Positions 8,301-16,214 of a stretch of 17,840 nt of DNA are shown here, piece by piece. This DNA is from Candidatus Acidiferrum typicum. Lineage in GTDB: Bacteria; Acidobacteriota; Terriglobia; Acidiferrales; UBA7541. Numbering within the stretch: the first letter of the stretch is position 1; every line of letters starts with the position of its first letter. The stretch covers positions 1,101 to 18,940 of the forward strand of contig DLMH01000055.1 of assembly GCA_002478115.1 (NCBI GenBank). The letters are read 5' to 3'. Below the pieces are notes generated by a model. That model was not told the DNA's origin. It did no database searches and saw only the letters and a program-made list of their open reading frames with translations. Position numbers and translations under genes: made by a program.

Positions 8301-11300
8301 AAGCCGATGCCCCCCATGCCACCAGTGATTAGATACACGCCTTTTTCTTTAAGACGAGAATTCGATTTCTGCCAACGAAGAGTGGTGGGTTCGAAACTCT
8401 CTACCCAACGAACGGAGCGCCGGTAACTTACACAGGAATCCGTAACTGGGAGGGACAACTCCGCAATGATGTCACCAGCGACTCGACCTGGATCCTGAAT
8501 ATTCCAATCAACGTCAATGCTGCGGCAAAGCGTGCCCGGAAATTCCTTCGGGATCACCTTGATGGGTCCGAGAAGTATGGCTCGAGCAGGCTCGACCACT
8601 GCTTCTCGCGATACAGATTGCAGTCCGTTTGAGACGCACGTAATCTCGGCTGGAGCAAAATCCTGGTCGCCTAGAGCTTGCGCAAGGGAGAGAAGGCTGT
8701 AGAAGTTCAGATCCAATGTCTGATCGAGAGATCGATTCGTGCTTGCTTCAATAACCGACCACAAGTGCAGAATCCGCGCCGGTCGATGCCCACGTTTTAG
8801 AATTTCGGTGAGCAGTTGATCGTAATCGTCCCGGGAGCCTGGACGAACTACATACGAACTCGTCCCCGTTTGCTGGTACCGGTCTCCTGGGCTGACTTGC
8901 AGTACCTCATGGCCTGATGCCCTTAATTGTTTTGAAATCTCCACGCCTAGGCCGGTTCCATCAAGAAACACAAGCCAGCAGGCTGGGTCCAGCCGGTGTG
9001 TCTTTTCGACAGGGACTTGCTTCCAGACACGGCGATGGAACCATTGCTCACGAGCGTCCCTTTCTGGCTTGGTAGCTGCGACCTCTTTTCCTCCTCCGAG
9101 CCGTTTGGTGCCAGGTTCTATCCAAAAGCGCTGGCGCTCGAACGGATAAGTCGGAAGCGGAATCCGCTGGATCGCGCCTCCCATGTAAAACCCATTCCAG
9201 TTAATGGGGTGCCCCATGATCCAGAGCTGTCCCACGGTGTTAAGCAGGAACAGTGCATCCGAAGTCTTCTCCTGCGGATGACGTGTAGAAGGCAGGGCCT
9301 TGGCAGTCTTCGGCTTGCCAGAATGCTGGCGCGTCAGAGATGTGAGAGTCTGACCCGGCCCAACCTCAAGAAACACGCGAGTCGGATCGTGGAATAGTTC
9401 TGCGAGACCGTCAGAGAACCTGACAGTGTTGCGCAGATGTGCAGTCCAATAGTCGGGACTCGTGGCTTCGGCTGCTGCAATCCAAGTGCCGGTAAGGTTC
9501 GAGATATAAGGAATCTGCGGCGCATGCAGTTGGACCTTTGTGAGGTGTGTGCGGAAGTCCTCAAGGACCGGGTCCATCATCGCGGAGTGAAACGCGTGGG
9601 AGGTATGCAACAAGCGACATGGGACCTGTTGCTTTTCCAGATCCTGCGCGAATTTCTGAATGGCCTCGGTAGGACCGGACACCACGCACGATTCAGGACC
9701 GTTAATCGCAGCGATCGTCAGCTCTTTGGGAAGCTTGAGCGTTTGCGCGATTGCGGACACGGCCAGCATGGACCCACCAGGCATCTCTCCCATCAGGCGG
9801 CCGCGGACCGCGCATAGATGAAGAGCATCTTCAAGCGAGAAGACACCGGCCAGGCAAGCGGCCACGTACTCTCCAATACTGTGGCCAATCATTGCTGCAG
9901 GCCTTACCCCGTGAGCAATCCACCATTGCGCGAGCGCGTATTCAATGCCGAACAGCGCTGGTTGCGTAAAACAGGTACGAGATAGTTTCTCCCCCGCCGC
10001 AATTGATTCTTGCTCCGGCGGAAACAACAAGGTGCGCAGGTCGAAGCCGAGGTCGGGAATCAGCCGTTCGGCGCACAAATCCAACTGAGAGCGGAACACT
10101 GTCTCCGTCTCGTATAACTCGCGGCCCATATTCACGTACTGCGAGCCCTGCCCGGTGAACATGAAGACAGCGCCGGGAGCAGCGGCGGCTGCTTGCCCGG
10201 TAAGAACGCGGCTCGAATCGTTTTTGCTTAACAGGGCGCTGGCTTCTTCAATGGTCGCCACTGCGAGCGCCCGGCGGTGAGCAAAAGGCTTTCGCCCTGA
10301 TTGGCAAGTATAGGCGACATCTTGCAGTTCCAAATCGCGGTGCTCCTGCAAGTAGGTGGCGAGATTCCGGCTGGCTTGCTCCACAGCGGGTGCAGTCTTC
10401 GCGGAAAGTACCAGCAACTGAAAAGGCTTCTTGATGATCGTCCGTTCTTCAACGGCCGGCGCTTCTTCCAAAACCACGTGCGCGTTGGTGCCACCAATGC
10501 CGAGAGAAGTCACACCTGCACGCCGAGGCCCCTGGTCTGCTTTCCATTCAGTTAAATGATCGTTAACGAAAAACGGGCTGCCTTGAAAATCGATCAGTGG
10601 GTTTGCTTTGCGGAAATGCAGGCTCGGTGGAATCTGACGATGCCTCAATGCCAGCACCGTTTTAATCAAACTGGCGACGCCGGCGGCTGTGTCGAGGTGG
10701 CCGATGTTGGTTTTGAGCGACCCGATGGCACAGTAACCCTTGGCCTGACTGCTCTCCCGGAAGGCCTGTGTCAGCGCCTTGACCTCGATTGGATCTCCCA
10801 CCCTTGTTCCTGTGCCGTGCGTCTCCACATAAGATATTTCGCTAGCCTTCACACCGGCCACTCCGAGCGCTTCCGCAATAACCTCGGCTTGGCCGTCCAC
10901 ACTGGGCGCAAGGTATCCTACCTTGCGGGAGCCATCGTTATTGATGGCAGATCCAAGAATGACAGCGTGAATGGTGTCGTGGTCCGCCAAGGCATCTTCA
11001 AGTCTCCTGAGCACCACTACGCCCGTGCCGCTTGAGAACACCGTGCCGCTAGCGTCGGCATCGAAGGCGCGGCAGTGGCCGTCTCGCGATAGAATTTCAC
11101 CTTCGCGATACTCATAACCATGCCCGTGCGGAAACTCAATCGTGACTCCGCCTGCCAGGGCCATATCGCATTCCTGGTTCAGCAAGCTCTGGCACGCGAG
11201 ATGCGTAGCGACCAGCGAAGTCGAACAGGCGGTCTGCACGTTGATGCTCGGCCCGTGAAGATTCAGTTCATAAGATACTCGAGTCGCCAGAACGTCCTTG

Positions 11301-11755
11301 TCATTTCCTGTCTGTCGAATCAGAAACAGCCCGGCGCTCTCGACCAGCGCTTGGTTCGTCAGCAGGTTGTAGATCATGTAGGAGTTCATGCCCGAACCGG
11401 CGTAAACCCCGATCGAACCTTTGAAGCTCTCCGGCACGTGCCCCGCGTCTTCCAGCGCTTCCCATGCGCACTCGAGGAAAATCCGATGTTGCGGATCCAT
11501 GATTGCCGCGTCCCGCGGGCTGAATCCGAAGAACGCGGCGTCAAACATGTCGAGATCCTGAAGCACAACGCCCGACTTCACATACTCCGGCTGGGCGAGT
11601 TCGTCTTCTGAAACTCCCGCCGCCCGCAGCTCGGCATCGCTGAATTGGCGGATCATCTCCATTCCATCTCTCAGGATTCGCCAGAATTCAGTGATGTTTC
11701 GCGAGCCTGGGAAGCGGCCCGCCATGCCGACTATCGCGATGGCATTGTTTTTCAT
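5348..11755 (-). CDS. Type I polyketide synthase, KS-AT-KR-DH-ACP-ACP-TE
   Basis: This 2135-residue single-module PKS has readable active sites. KS (about 5-430): Cys177 in TACSTS, His313 in ETHGTGT and His353 in KTNIGH. AT (about 528-815): Ser626 in GHSIGE and HAFH at 720-723, which predicts malonyl-CoA. KR (structural half from about 905, catalytic half 1138-1335): GGMGGIG, Lys1266, Ser1290, Tyr1303, Asn1307, and IED in place of LDD, with the last Asp kept, suggesting a B-type ketoreductase. DH (about 1343-1620): His1375 and Asp1540, downstream of KR rather than before it. Two near-identical ACPs follow: Ser1733 and Ser1832. TE (about 1885-2125): Ser1967 in GFSVGG and a His in PGTHRD. All catalytic residues appear present. 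There is no N-terminal docking helix; KS starts at once. The ATG overlaps the NRPS stop as ATGA with no clear ribosome site, so translation is probably coupled. Confidence 0.95.
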   Translation of the reverse strand: MKNNAIAIVGMAGRFPGSRNITEFWRILRDGMEMIRQFSDAELRAAGVSEDELAQPEYVKSGVVLQDLDMFDAAFFGFSPRDAAIMDPQHRIFLECAWEALEDAGHVPESFKGSIGVYAGSGMNSYMIYNLLTNQALVESAGLFLIRQTGNDKDVLATRVSYELNLHGPSINVQTACSTSLVATHLACQSLLNQECDMALAGGVTIEFPHGHGYEYREGEILSRDGHCRAFDADASGTVFSSGTGVVVLRRLEDALADHDTIHAVILGSAINNDGSRKVGYLAPSVDGQAEVIAEALGVAGVKASEISYVETHGTGTRVGDPIEVKALTQAFRESSQAKGYCAIGSLKTNIGHLDTAAGVASLIKTVLALRHRQIPPSLHFRKANPLIDFQGSPFFVNDHLTEWKADQGPRRAGVTSLGIGGTNAHVVLEEAPAVEERTIIKKPFQLLVLSAKTAPAVEQASRNLATYLQEHRDLELQDVAYTCQSGRKPFAHRRALAVATIEEASALLSKNDSSRVLTGQAAAAAPGAVFMFTGQGSQYVNMGRELYETETVFRSQLDLCAERLIPDLGFDLRTLLFPPEQESIAAGEKLSRTCFTQPALFGIEYALAQWWIAHGVRPAAMIGHSIGEYVAACLAGVFSLEDALHLCAVRGRLMGEMPGGSMLAVSAIAQTLKLPKELTIAAINGPESCVVSGPTEAIQKFAQDLEKQQVPCRLLHTSHAFHSAMMDPVLEDFRTHLTKVQLHAPQIPYISNLTGTWIAAAEATSPDYWTAHLRNTVRFSDGLAELFHDPTRVFLEVGPGQTLTSLTRQHSGKPKTAKALPSTRHPQEKTSDALFLLNTVGQLWIMGHPINWNGFYMGGAIQRIPLPTYPFERQRFWIEPGTKRLGGGKEVAATKPERDAREQWFHRRVWKQVPVEKTHRLDPACWLVFLDGTGLGVEISKQLRASGHEVLQVSPGDRYQQTGTSSYVVRPGSRDDYDQLLTEILKRGHRPARILHLWSVIEASTNRSLDQTLDLNFYSLLSLAQALGDQDFAPAEITCVSNGLQSVSREAVVEPARAILLGPIKVIPKEFPGTLCRSIDVDWNIQDPGRVAGDIIAELSLPVTDSCVSYRRSVRWVESFEPTTLRWQKSNSRLKEKGVYLITGGMGGIGLVLAEHLARTVHARLVLVGRTRLPDMSEWEALLKKNGQGSDAQKVRKLREIQALGGEVLTVCGDVTDRFQMEETIRIARQRFGDLDGVVHAAGLIEDGPLQIKTRDSAARVLAPKIQGTLALHEALAGHKLDFVVLFSSISSLLPPAGQVDYAAANAFLDAFALSQTGHPMTAINWGLWADVGMGTRGAAGNHPILGRRLVQTPNEIVYSGQFSQQKNWLLAEHRFKNGNALVPGTAYLQLATAALTNDRFESGVAFEDVFFLAPLSVAPDETKEVRVRLRRDRSNFRFSILAKDKEWIEHASGQIARNKNQLPANQDVTAIRNRCSAVRIDFDDQHRTRQEQFFDFGPRWRNLRTLSIGQREAVAELQLGREYSADLETWMVHPALLDLATGAALYLIEGYQESTAVYLPMSYKRIRLYRPLPAKFWSHIRCHQENTARGEVATFDITLLDEDGKVLSDIEEFAMRRMANTTDSPATTLRSQPAETYNELAESTVNQGIASVDGMKAFDQILSSEITPGIIVVRGEFATRPTRAAAAAPPATSTANAESGVESVLAEWWKELLGIEQVGLDDDFFDLGGHSLLAVRLFSKIKKRFRLDLGLSTLFEARTIRQFAAVIRKTAAPSNEEAKTPAATVPVKNQAPPSPVHSEIEATLSEWWRELLGVEQVGLDDDFFDLGGHSLLAVRLFSKIKKAYRLDLGLSSLFEARTIRQFAAVIRKAGIQSTAESGTSSAVVAIRKQGSRWPLYLVSAPGDNEFDGRALAQYLGEDQPVFAIQPQQLDKQRPQLARVEDMAAYCLGEIRSVQPHGPYCLVGFSVGGWVAFEMAQQLRGAGEAVGLLGLVDTFVGDYLEKMMQSMSLLERAKEFFASGVFGKLYRLFPTFGRPLPQRVGTLKDIHRFAALKYKPTVYSGSLVIFRSIIQSALNGHDELLGWGGLAAGMEVEGIPGTHRDLTREPNVQVLAKKLRACLDRAQDLVSHNSLPRT
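6146..6355 (-). repeat. Second copy of the tandem ACP (protein-order ACP2)
   Basis: It encodes PKS residues 1801-1870, with phosphopantetheine Ser1832, and lies next to the thioesterase. The linker between the copies is Ala/Pro/Glu-rich and differs from the linker before ACP1. The exact 44-base match is 6258-6301. Confidence 0.93.
6443..6652 (-). repeat. First copy of the tandem ACP (protein-order ACP1)
   Basis: It encodes PKS residues 1702-1771, with phosphopantetheine Ser1733. It pairs with 6146-6355 at an offset of exactly 297 bases (99 codons). By eye 60 of 70 residues are identical, including 26 consecutive ones around the serine. At DNA level, 44 bases in a row (6555-6598) match the other copy exactly, including third codon positions. 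Confidence 0.93.
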
Positions 11756-13599
11756 TGCGTTCGCCGCAGTTGTGCGGCCCGCCGCCGCTCGGCCCGATTT
11801 ACACCTGGCCGGGTTCTTTCGGTTCCGCTGAGGTGGCTAGCCAGAGCCATGATTGTTGGATACTGAAAGAGGTCGACCAAAGACAGCTCTCGGCCCAGCG
11901 CCTGCTGCAACTGGCCGTGCACCTCAGCCACCATCAGAGAATGCGCACCCAGATCGAACAAATTCTCATTCACCCCAACTTGACCTACTCCCAAGGCTTC
12001 CTTCCAAACCTGCGCTATCACGCGCTCCAAATCGTTTCCCGGTTGGTCGAATGTCGCGCCGGATGAACGGTCCTCCGTAGCCAGAGGGGCAGGGAGCGCA
12101 TTCCGGTCGATCTTCCCATTCGCGGTCAAGGGCAGGGAATCGAGAAACACAAAGCTGGACGGGACCATGAAATCGGGAAGCGTCGCCGCTAGCATCGTGC
12201 GAAGACGAGTCGAAATAAGGTGGAATCCAGCTTTCGGAACGATATAAGCGACTAATCGTTTGTCTTCAGGTTTGAATTCGCGGGCAACTACCACCGCCAG
12301 GTGCACGCCCTCCTGGCTCTCAAGGGTCGCCTCAATTTCCCCGACTTCGATGCGGAATCCGCGGAGCTTCACCTGAAAATCAGCGCGGCCAAGAAACTCC
12401 AGATTTCCGTCGGGCAGGAAACGCGCAATGTCTCCCGTGCGGTACATGCGATTGCCCGGCCGGGACGGGTCGGCCAGGAACCTCTCAGCCGTCAACTCCG
12501 GCCTCCGCCAGTATCCACGCACCACGCCGTCTCCGCCGATAAACAGCTCGCCAGTTTCACCTGCGGCAACCGGCTCGAGCTTCGAATCCAGCACGTATAC
12601 CTGTGTGTTGGCGATTGGTTTTCCGATTGGGATGCCGCCAAATGCCGCAGGTATCTGGTATGTGGTGGACCACACCGTGGTTTCGGTGGGTCCGTACATG
12701 TTGTACAAGTCCCCGGAGAAGACCTGTCGCAACTGACGCACGAAGTGTAGCGGCAGAGCCTCCCCTCCGAGAAGAAGCTTCTTTAAGCGACCAAGCGAAC
12801 TCAGGCCCTCCGGGTCCATCGCGATCATTCTCGCCAGAGACGGCGTACATTGCATGTGGCTGACACCGCCGTCCCGAATCGCTGCCGGGATCGTCTGCGT
12901 TTCGCCATCTCCATGAATAATCACTTGAAAACCGCGCGTGAGGGTCCAGAAGAGTTCCATAACAGAAATGTCAAACGATATGCTGGTCACAGCCAGCCAT
13001 ACTCCCGGGTTCGCTCCAATCGCTCTGTCCATCCCGGTAAAAAAGTTGACCACATTGCGATGCTCAATCATCACTCCCTTAGGTTTTCCTGTGGAGCCGG
13101 AAGTGTAAATAACGTAGGCGAGATTCCGCGAACTCACAGCGGAAATAATCGGGTCCGGGCTATTTTTGCCGATTGGACCAGCTTCTCTATCGATCGAAAT
13201 AATGCGCGCCTTGGTTTGCGGCAGGCGAGCTTTTGTGAACTCCGTCGCAAGTATGACCGGAGATTGCGAGTCTTCGATCATGAGTGAGGTGCGCTGAACC
13301 GGGTAATCAGGATCGATGGGAACGTACGCGCCGCCGGCTTTTAAGATTGCCAGCAGGGCAATCACCATTTCCACGGAACGTTCGACGGCGACGCCGACCA
13401 GCGTCTCTCTCTGAACGCCAAATCGTTGCAAGTATCGCGCCAATTGATTGGAGCGGCTGTCGAGTTCGCGATAGGTCAGACTGTGCCCCGCTGAAACCAC
13501 GGCGGTGGCTTCAGGCGTGCGCGCACACTGCTGCTCAAACAACTGCACAATCGTGCTCTCACGTGGGTATTCCGTGTCAGTTTTGTTGCAATCAAGCAT
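11752..13599 (-). CDS. NRPS loading protein, adenylation domain plus PCP, glycine-like code
   Basis: From ATG 13599 the product has 615 residues and no condensation domain. The A domain (about 15-500) has YTSGSTGKPKG (165-175), YGPTETT, YRTGD, GFRIE and NGKIDR with Lys496. Aligned to GrsA-Phe by eye, the pocket residues are D210, I211, M214, Q250, L276, G278, M301, V309, W310 and K496. This DIMQLGMVWK is close to the glycine code DILQLGLIWK. The PCP (about 520-592) carries Ser554 in LGAHS. The C-terminal tail (600-615) is very Arg-rich and may dock to the PKS. The ATG lies in the carbamoyltransferase end (8-base overlap ATGCTTGA). An upstream TTG at 13641 is possible but lengthens the overlap and adds nothing family-like. 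The family reaction is ATP-dependent aminoacyl adenylation and thiolation; with no C domain, it should feed the KS directly. Confidence 0.93.
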   Translation of the reverse strand: MLDCNKTDTEYPRESTIVQLFEQQCARTPEATAVVSAGHSLTYRELDSRSNQLARYLQRFGVQRETLVGVAVERSVEMVIALLAILKAGGAYVPIDPDYPVQRTSLMIEDSQSPVILATEFTKARLPQTKARIISIDREAGPIGKNSPDPIISAVSSRNLAYVIYTSGSTGKPKGVMIEHRNVVNFFTGMDRAIGANPGVWLAVTSISFDISVMELFWTLTRGFQVIIHGDGETQTIPAAIRDGGVSHMQCTPSLARMIAMDPEGLSSLGRLKKLLLGGEALPLHFVRQLRQVFSGDLYNMYGPTETTVWSTTYQIPAAFGGIPIGKPIANTQVYVLDSKLEPVAAGETGELFIGGDGVVRGYWRRPELTAERFLADPSRPGNRMYRTGDIARFLPDGNLEFLGRADFQVKLRGFRIEVGEIEATLESQEGVHLAVVVAREFKPEDKRLVAYIVPKAGFHLISTRLRTMLAATLPDFMVPSSFVFLDSLPLTANGKIDRNALPAPLATEDRSSGATFDQPGNDLERVIAQVWKEALGVGQVGVNENLFDLGAHSLMVAEVHGQLQQALGRELSLVDLFQYPTIMALASHLSGTERTRPGVNRAERRRAAQLRRTQ

Positions 13600-15352
13600 T
13601 TCTGCGAGCGACCTTACGATTCTCCATGAAAAGGAATTCAATCCCAGTGCCGAGGAATGTTTCGATGGCTTCTTCAGGCGTATTGACGATTGGTTGGCCC
13701 TTTACGTTGAAACTCGTGTTGAGCACCATTTCCCGGCCCGTCGTTTGGCCCACCTCTTGAAGCAGTCGATGGAAGTCAGGATTGTCTGTTGCAGAAACGG
13801 TCTGTAGTCTTGCCGTCCCATTCACGTGGGTAATCGCCGGAAGTGCAGCCCGGTGCTCGGGGCGCACATCGACCACGGTAATCATGTATGGCATCTGCGT
13901 CCCAGCTGCAATGTTGAACCAGCGATGTGCTTGTTCGACCGAGCACGCCGGCGCAAAGGGCCGGAAAGCTTCGCGCATCTTGACCATGGCGTTGATGCGA
14001 TCTCGCATGGCGGGATGGCCCGGATCGGCCAGAATGCTGCGGTTGCCGAGCGCTCGCGGTCCGTACTCCATCCTGCCGCGATACCACGCCACGACTCGCC
14101 CTTCAGCGATGAACTTCGCTGCTTCCCTGCAGGTCTGATCAAGAGACGCGAAGCTCGTCACCACAATCCGGCTGGCATACTTCGCGATTGCCTCTTCTAT
14201 GGCGGTGAACGGGTATGCCGGACCCAGAAGCGGCACTGGCATGCGCTGGTTAGGGATTTTTCCGGACAGTGATGCGCGGTATAGGGCAGCGCCCAAGGCT
14301 GTGCCATCATCCCCTGCCGCTGGTTGTATGTAGACTTCATCGAAGACGCCGGAGTCGATCAGTTTTCCATTTGCGGTGCAATTGAGTGCGACTCCGCCCG
14401 CCAGGGCAATGCGTCGTGTGCCCTGCTGGGTTCCGAAGTGTCCGCAAACATGCAGCACCACTCGGTCCAGGCACGCTTGCAACGCCGCAGCAACGTCCTT
14501 ATGTGCCTGGGTGATCTCTGCATCCGGCGCCCGCCGCGCCACTAAGTGCTCATCCAAGTAGGCACGGGTCAAAAGATAGTTCTCGCGTTCCTCTCGCGAA
14601 CGGTTCATCCGTAGAATCGGAATTCGAAGTGAGCCATCGGGGCGCAGTTCAACGGCACTGTCGAAAAATGCCCGGAATCGTTCGGGATCGCCGTAGGGAG
14701 CAAGACCCATGATCTTGTATTCATCCGAGTTGAAATCAAAACCCAGGTGCAGTGTCACCAGGGAATAAAGGATGCCGATGGAATCGTTGGCCGGGATCTC
14801 CCGAATTTTCTTCATCTCGGCATTGCGAAACTGGAATACCGTGAGGCTCTGAACCTCTCCCATCGCGTCGTTTACTACGACTAGGCAATCGTCCCACCCT
14901 GACGTAAACGCTGCACTAGCGGCATGTGAAAGGTGATGATTGACTGGCTGGACCCGTTCTGCGGGAAACTCGGGAAAATACCTGTGCACTTGCCGAACAA
15001 GTGCACCCTTCGAGAACACTTCTTCGTAGAGCTTTGAGGAGTTTGCATCAAGCGAGTAAAGCTGGGCGTAGGGAGAATAGTCAAAGCCGTGCCCGATCTC
15101 GCTAATGTCTTTTATAGTTAAACCAGCCTCGCGAAGGCAATACTGGATCGCATCGATGGGGAAGTCGCCAGAATGCTTTTTGCGGTTGAAGCGCTCTTGT
15201 GCTGCTGCCGCGATTACTTTTCCATCGACTACTAGAGCCGCAGCGGAGTCATGACCTTGTGAGATTCTGTACTCGCGCGCTTCCAACCCTGGCCAATGTG
15301 CCTGCTTGAATGGGACAGCTTTCTCTAGTCCGCTGACACCTAGGATGTTCAA
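13592..15352 (-). CDS. Carbamoyltransferase, NodU/CmcH/TobZ family
   Basis: At 586 residues it is close to full length for the family, which moves the carbamoyl group of carbamoyl phosphate to a hydroxyl or similar acceptor through a carbamoyl-adenylate. The N-terminal Kae1-like part has DSAAALVVDG (35-44), HHLSHAASA (139-147, conserved catalytic/metal histidines), GLAPYGDP (216-223), GGVALNC and PAAGDDGTALGAA (344-356). The C-terminal part has MEYGPRALGNRSI (428-440) and LNTSFNVKGQPIV. The start is TTG at 15352: the frame has a TGA two codons upstream, no ATG is near, MNILGVSG matches the family start, and AGGTG lies four bases before it. About 24 residues separate MNILGVSG from HDSAAALV; in many members these are adjacent. 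As first gene of the minus-strand operon it likely tailors the NRPS-PKS product. Confidence 0.92.
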   Translation of the reverse strand: MNILGVSGLEKAVPFKQAHWPGLEAREYRISQGHDSAAALVVDGKVIAAAAQERFNRKKHSGDFPIDAIQYCLREAGLTIKDISEIGHGFDYSPYAQLYSLDANSSKLYEEVFSKGALVRQVHRYFPEFPAERVQPVNHHLSHAASAAFTSGWDDCLVVVNDAMGEVQSLTVFQFRNAEMKKIREIPANDSIGILYSLVTLHLGFDFNSDEYKIMGLAPYGDPERFRAFFDSAVELRPDGSLRIPILRMNRSREERENYLLTRAYLDEHLVARRAPDAEITQAHKDVAAALQACLDRVVLHVCGHFGTQQGTRRIALAGGVALNCTANGKLIDSGVFDEVYIQPAAGDDGTALGAALYRASLSGKIPNQRMPVPLLGPAYPFTAIEEAIAKYASRIVVTSFASLDQTCREAAKFIAEGRVVAWYRGRMEYGPRALGNRSILADPGHPAMRDRINAMVKMREAFRPFAPACSVEQAHRWFNIAAGTQMPYMITVVDVRPEHRAALPAITHVNGTARLQTVSATDNPDFHRLLQEVGQTTGREMVLNTSFNVKGQPIVNTPEEAIETFLGTGIEFLFMENRKVARRNA

Positions 15353-15742
15353 TGGTCACCTGAATTTGGCAAGTCCTCAATCGACGGCCTGGCTGATTCA
15401 CGCAGGGGTATGCAGGCTCCGCACAACACTCCGATGCGTCCCTGTGTCCGAAAGGGAGTGACCCTGCGAAGTGCAATCTATACCTTCTACATGTGCCTGA
15501 AGTTCGACGGATAGTCAATCGCCCAGCATGGTCAAGTGCCCTCCGCGGCAACATCCCTGAAACATCGGCAGTACTTTTTCTCGCCCCGCTTATCAATCAA
15601 GCGTACTAGACTTGTCTCAGGGATGTCGGGACGGAGCCGAACTGCTGGTAGCCTCGCACCAAGAGACATTCCGATTTTCGTGCTGAATTTCGACCGGCGA
15701 TAGATTTGTTGTGCTTTGGACCATTTCCTCATGGAGGGTTCC
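15353..15742. other. Divergent intergenic region of the biosynthetic cluster
   Basis: These 390 bases separate the start of the carbamoyltransferase-NRPS-PKS operon from the acyltransferase-PPTase pair, so both promoters should lie here. I found no pair of boxes good enough to call on either strand. The main structure is the long imperfect palindrome at 15541-15636. No convincing small gene is present. Confidence 0.6.
15541..15636. repeat. 96-base imperfect palindrome in the divergent promoter region
   Basis: Nested complementary arms are visible. CTCCG (15541-15545) pairs with CGGAG (15632-15636). After a 5x5 internal loop, ACATCCCTGA (15551-15560) pairs perfectly with TCAGGGATGT (15617-15626). 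After one mismatch, ACA (15562-15564) pairs with TGT (15613-15615). After another 5x5 loop, AGTAC (15570-15574) pairs with GTACT (15603-15607). The tip can form CGCTT-ATCAATC-AAGC(G), leaving about 12 unpaired bases with a T5 run on the left side only. It could be a structured leader, an operator or a small mobile-element remnant. Confidence 0.75.
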
Positions 15743-16177
15743 ATGGGCTACATCAAAGAAAACTGGCTTGTTGGAATCAAGAATCGGCTCCTTCAGGAGA
15801 TCGCTCGCAAGGTGCCAGGGGCGATGACAATGCGCCCTCTTCTCCATCGCTGGCGCGGTGTAAAGATGGGGAAAAACGTGTGGATCGGTTATGATGCGGT
15901 CATCGAAACCGCCCACCCTGAATTAGTCACCATCAAAGAGGGTGCCATTATAAGCATCCAAGTATTGATCCTTGCACACTTCGGCGGATGGGAACGCAGT
16001 GTGGTTATTGAGAGAAATGCCTTTCTTGGTCCCCGGGTCATTGTTCTTCCCAACGTTGTAATTGGAGAGGGATCAGTGGTGGCTGCAGCTAGCGTGGTCA
16101 CACAGTCCGTGCCGCCCATGACACTGGTTCAGGGAAACCCCGCAAAGCCAGTTGCTCAGGTGGACCAGGCAGTGTAG
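15743..16177 (+). CDS. Hexapeptide-repeat (left-handed beta-helix) acyltransferase
   Basis: I start at ATG 15743, with GGAGGG four bases upstream; an in-frame ATG at 15731 and a TTG at 15716 are less likely. The 144-residue product has a short helical N-terminus and then about 39-135 with hexapeptide periodicity, for example VWIGYDAVIE, VTIKEGAIIS, VVIERNAFLGPRVIVLPNVVIGEGSVVAAASVV. It ends in the family signature LVQGNPAKPV. His79 in LILAHFGG is a candidate catalytic base. The family transfers acetyl or other acyl groups from CoA to sugars or small molecules, and the enzymes are usually trimers. This is shorter than most sugar O-acetyltransferases (180-200). It is 37 bases before the PPTase gene and divergent from the biosynthetic operon, so it may acylate the cluster product, or a glycan of the nearby export locus. 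Confidence 0.8.
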   Translation: MGYIKENWLVGIKNRLLQEIARKVPGAMTMRPLLHRWRGVKMGKNVWIGYDAVIETAHPELVTIKEGAIISIQVLILAHFGGWERSVVIERNAFLGPRVIVLPNVVIGEGSVVAAASVVTQSVPPMTLVQGNPAKPVAQVDQAV

Positions 16178-16214
16178 TTAGCGCCATTCTGCAGGGCCCA
16201 AAGAGTTGCGGACC

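Noticed and set aside
13600..13641. Longer NRPS start at TTG 13641
   Set aside because: It would overlap the carbamoyltransferase by 50 bases and add 14 residues with no family match; ATG 13599 gives a neat 8-base overlap.
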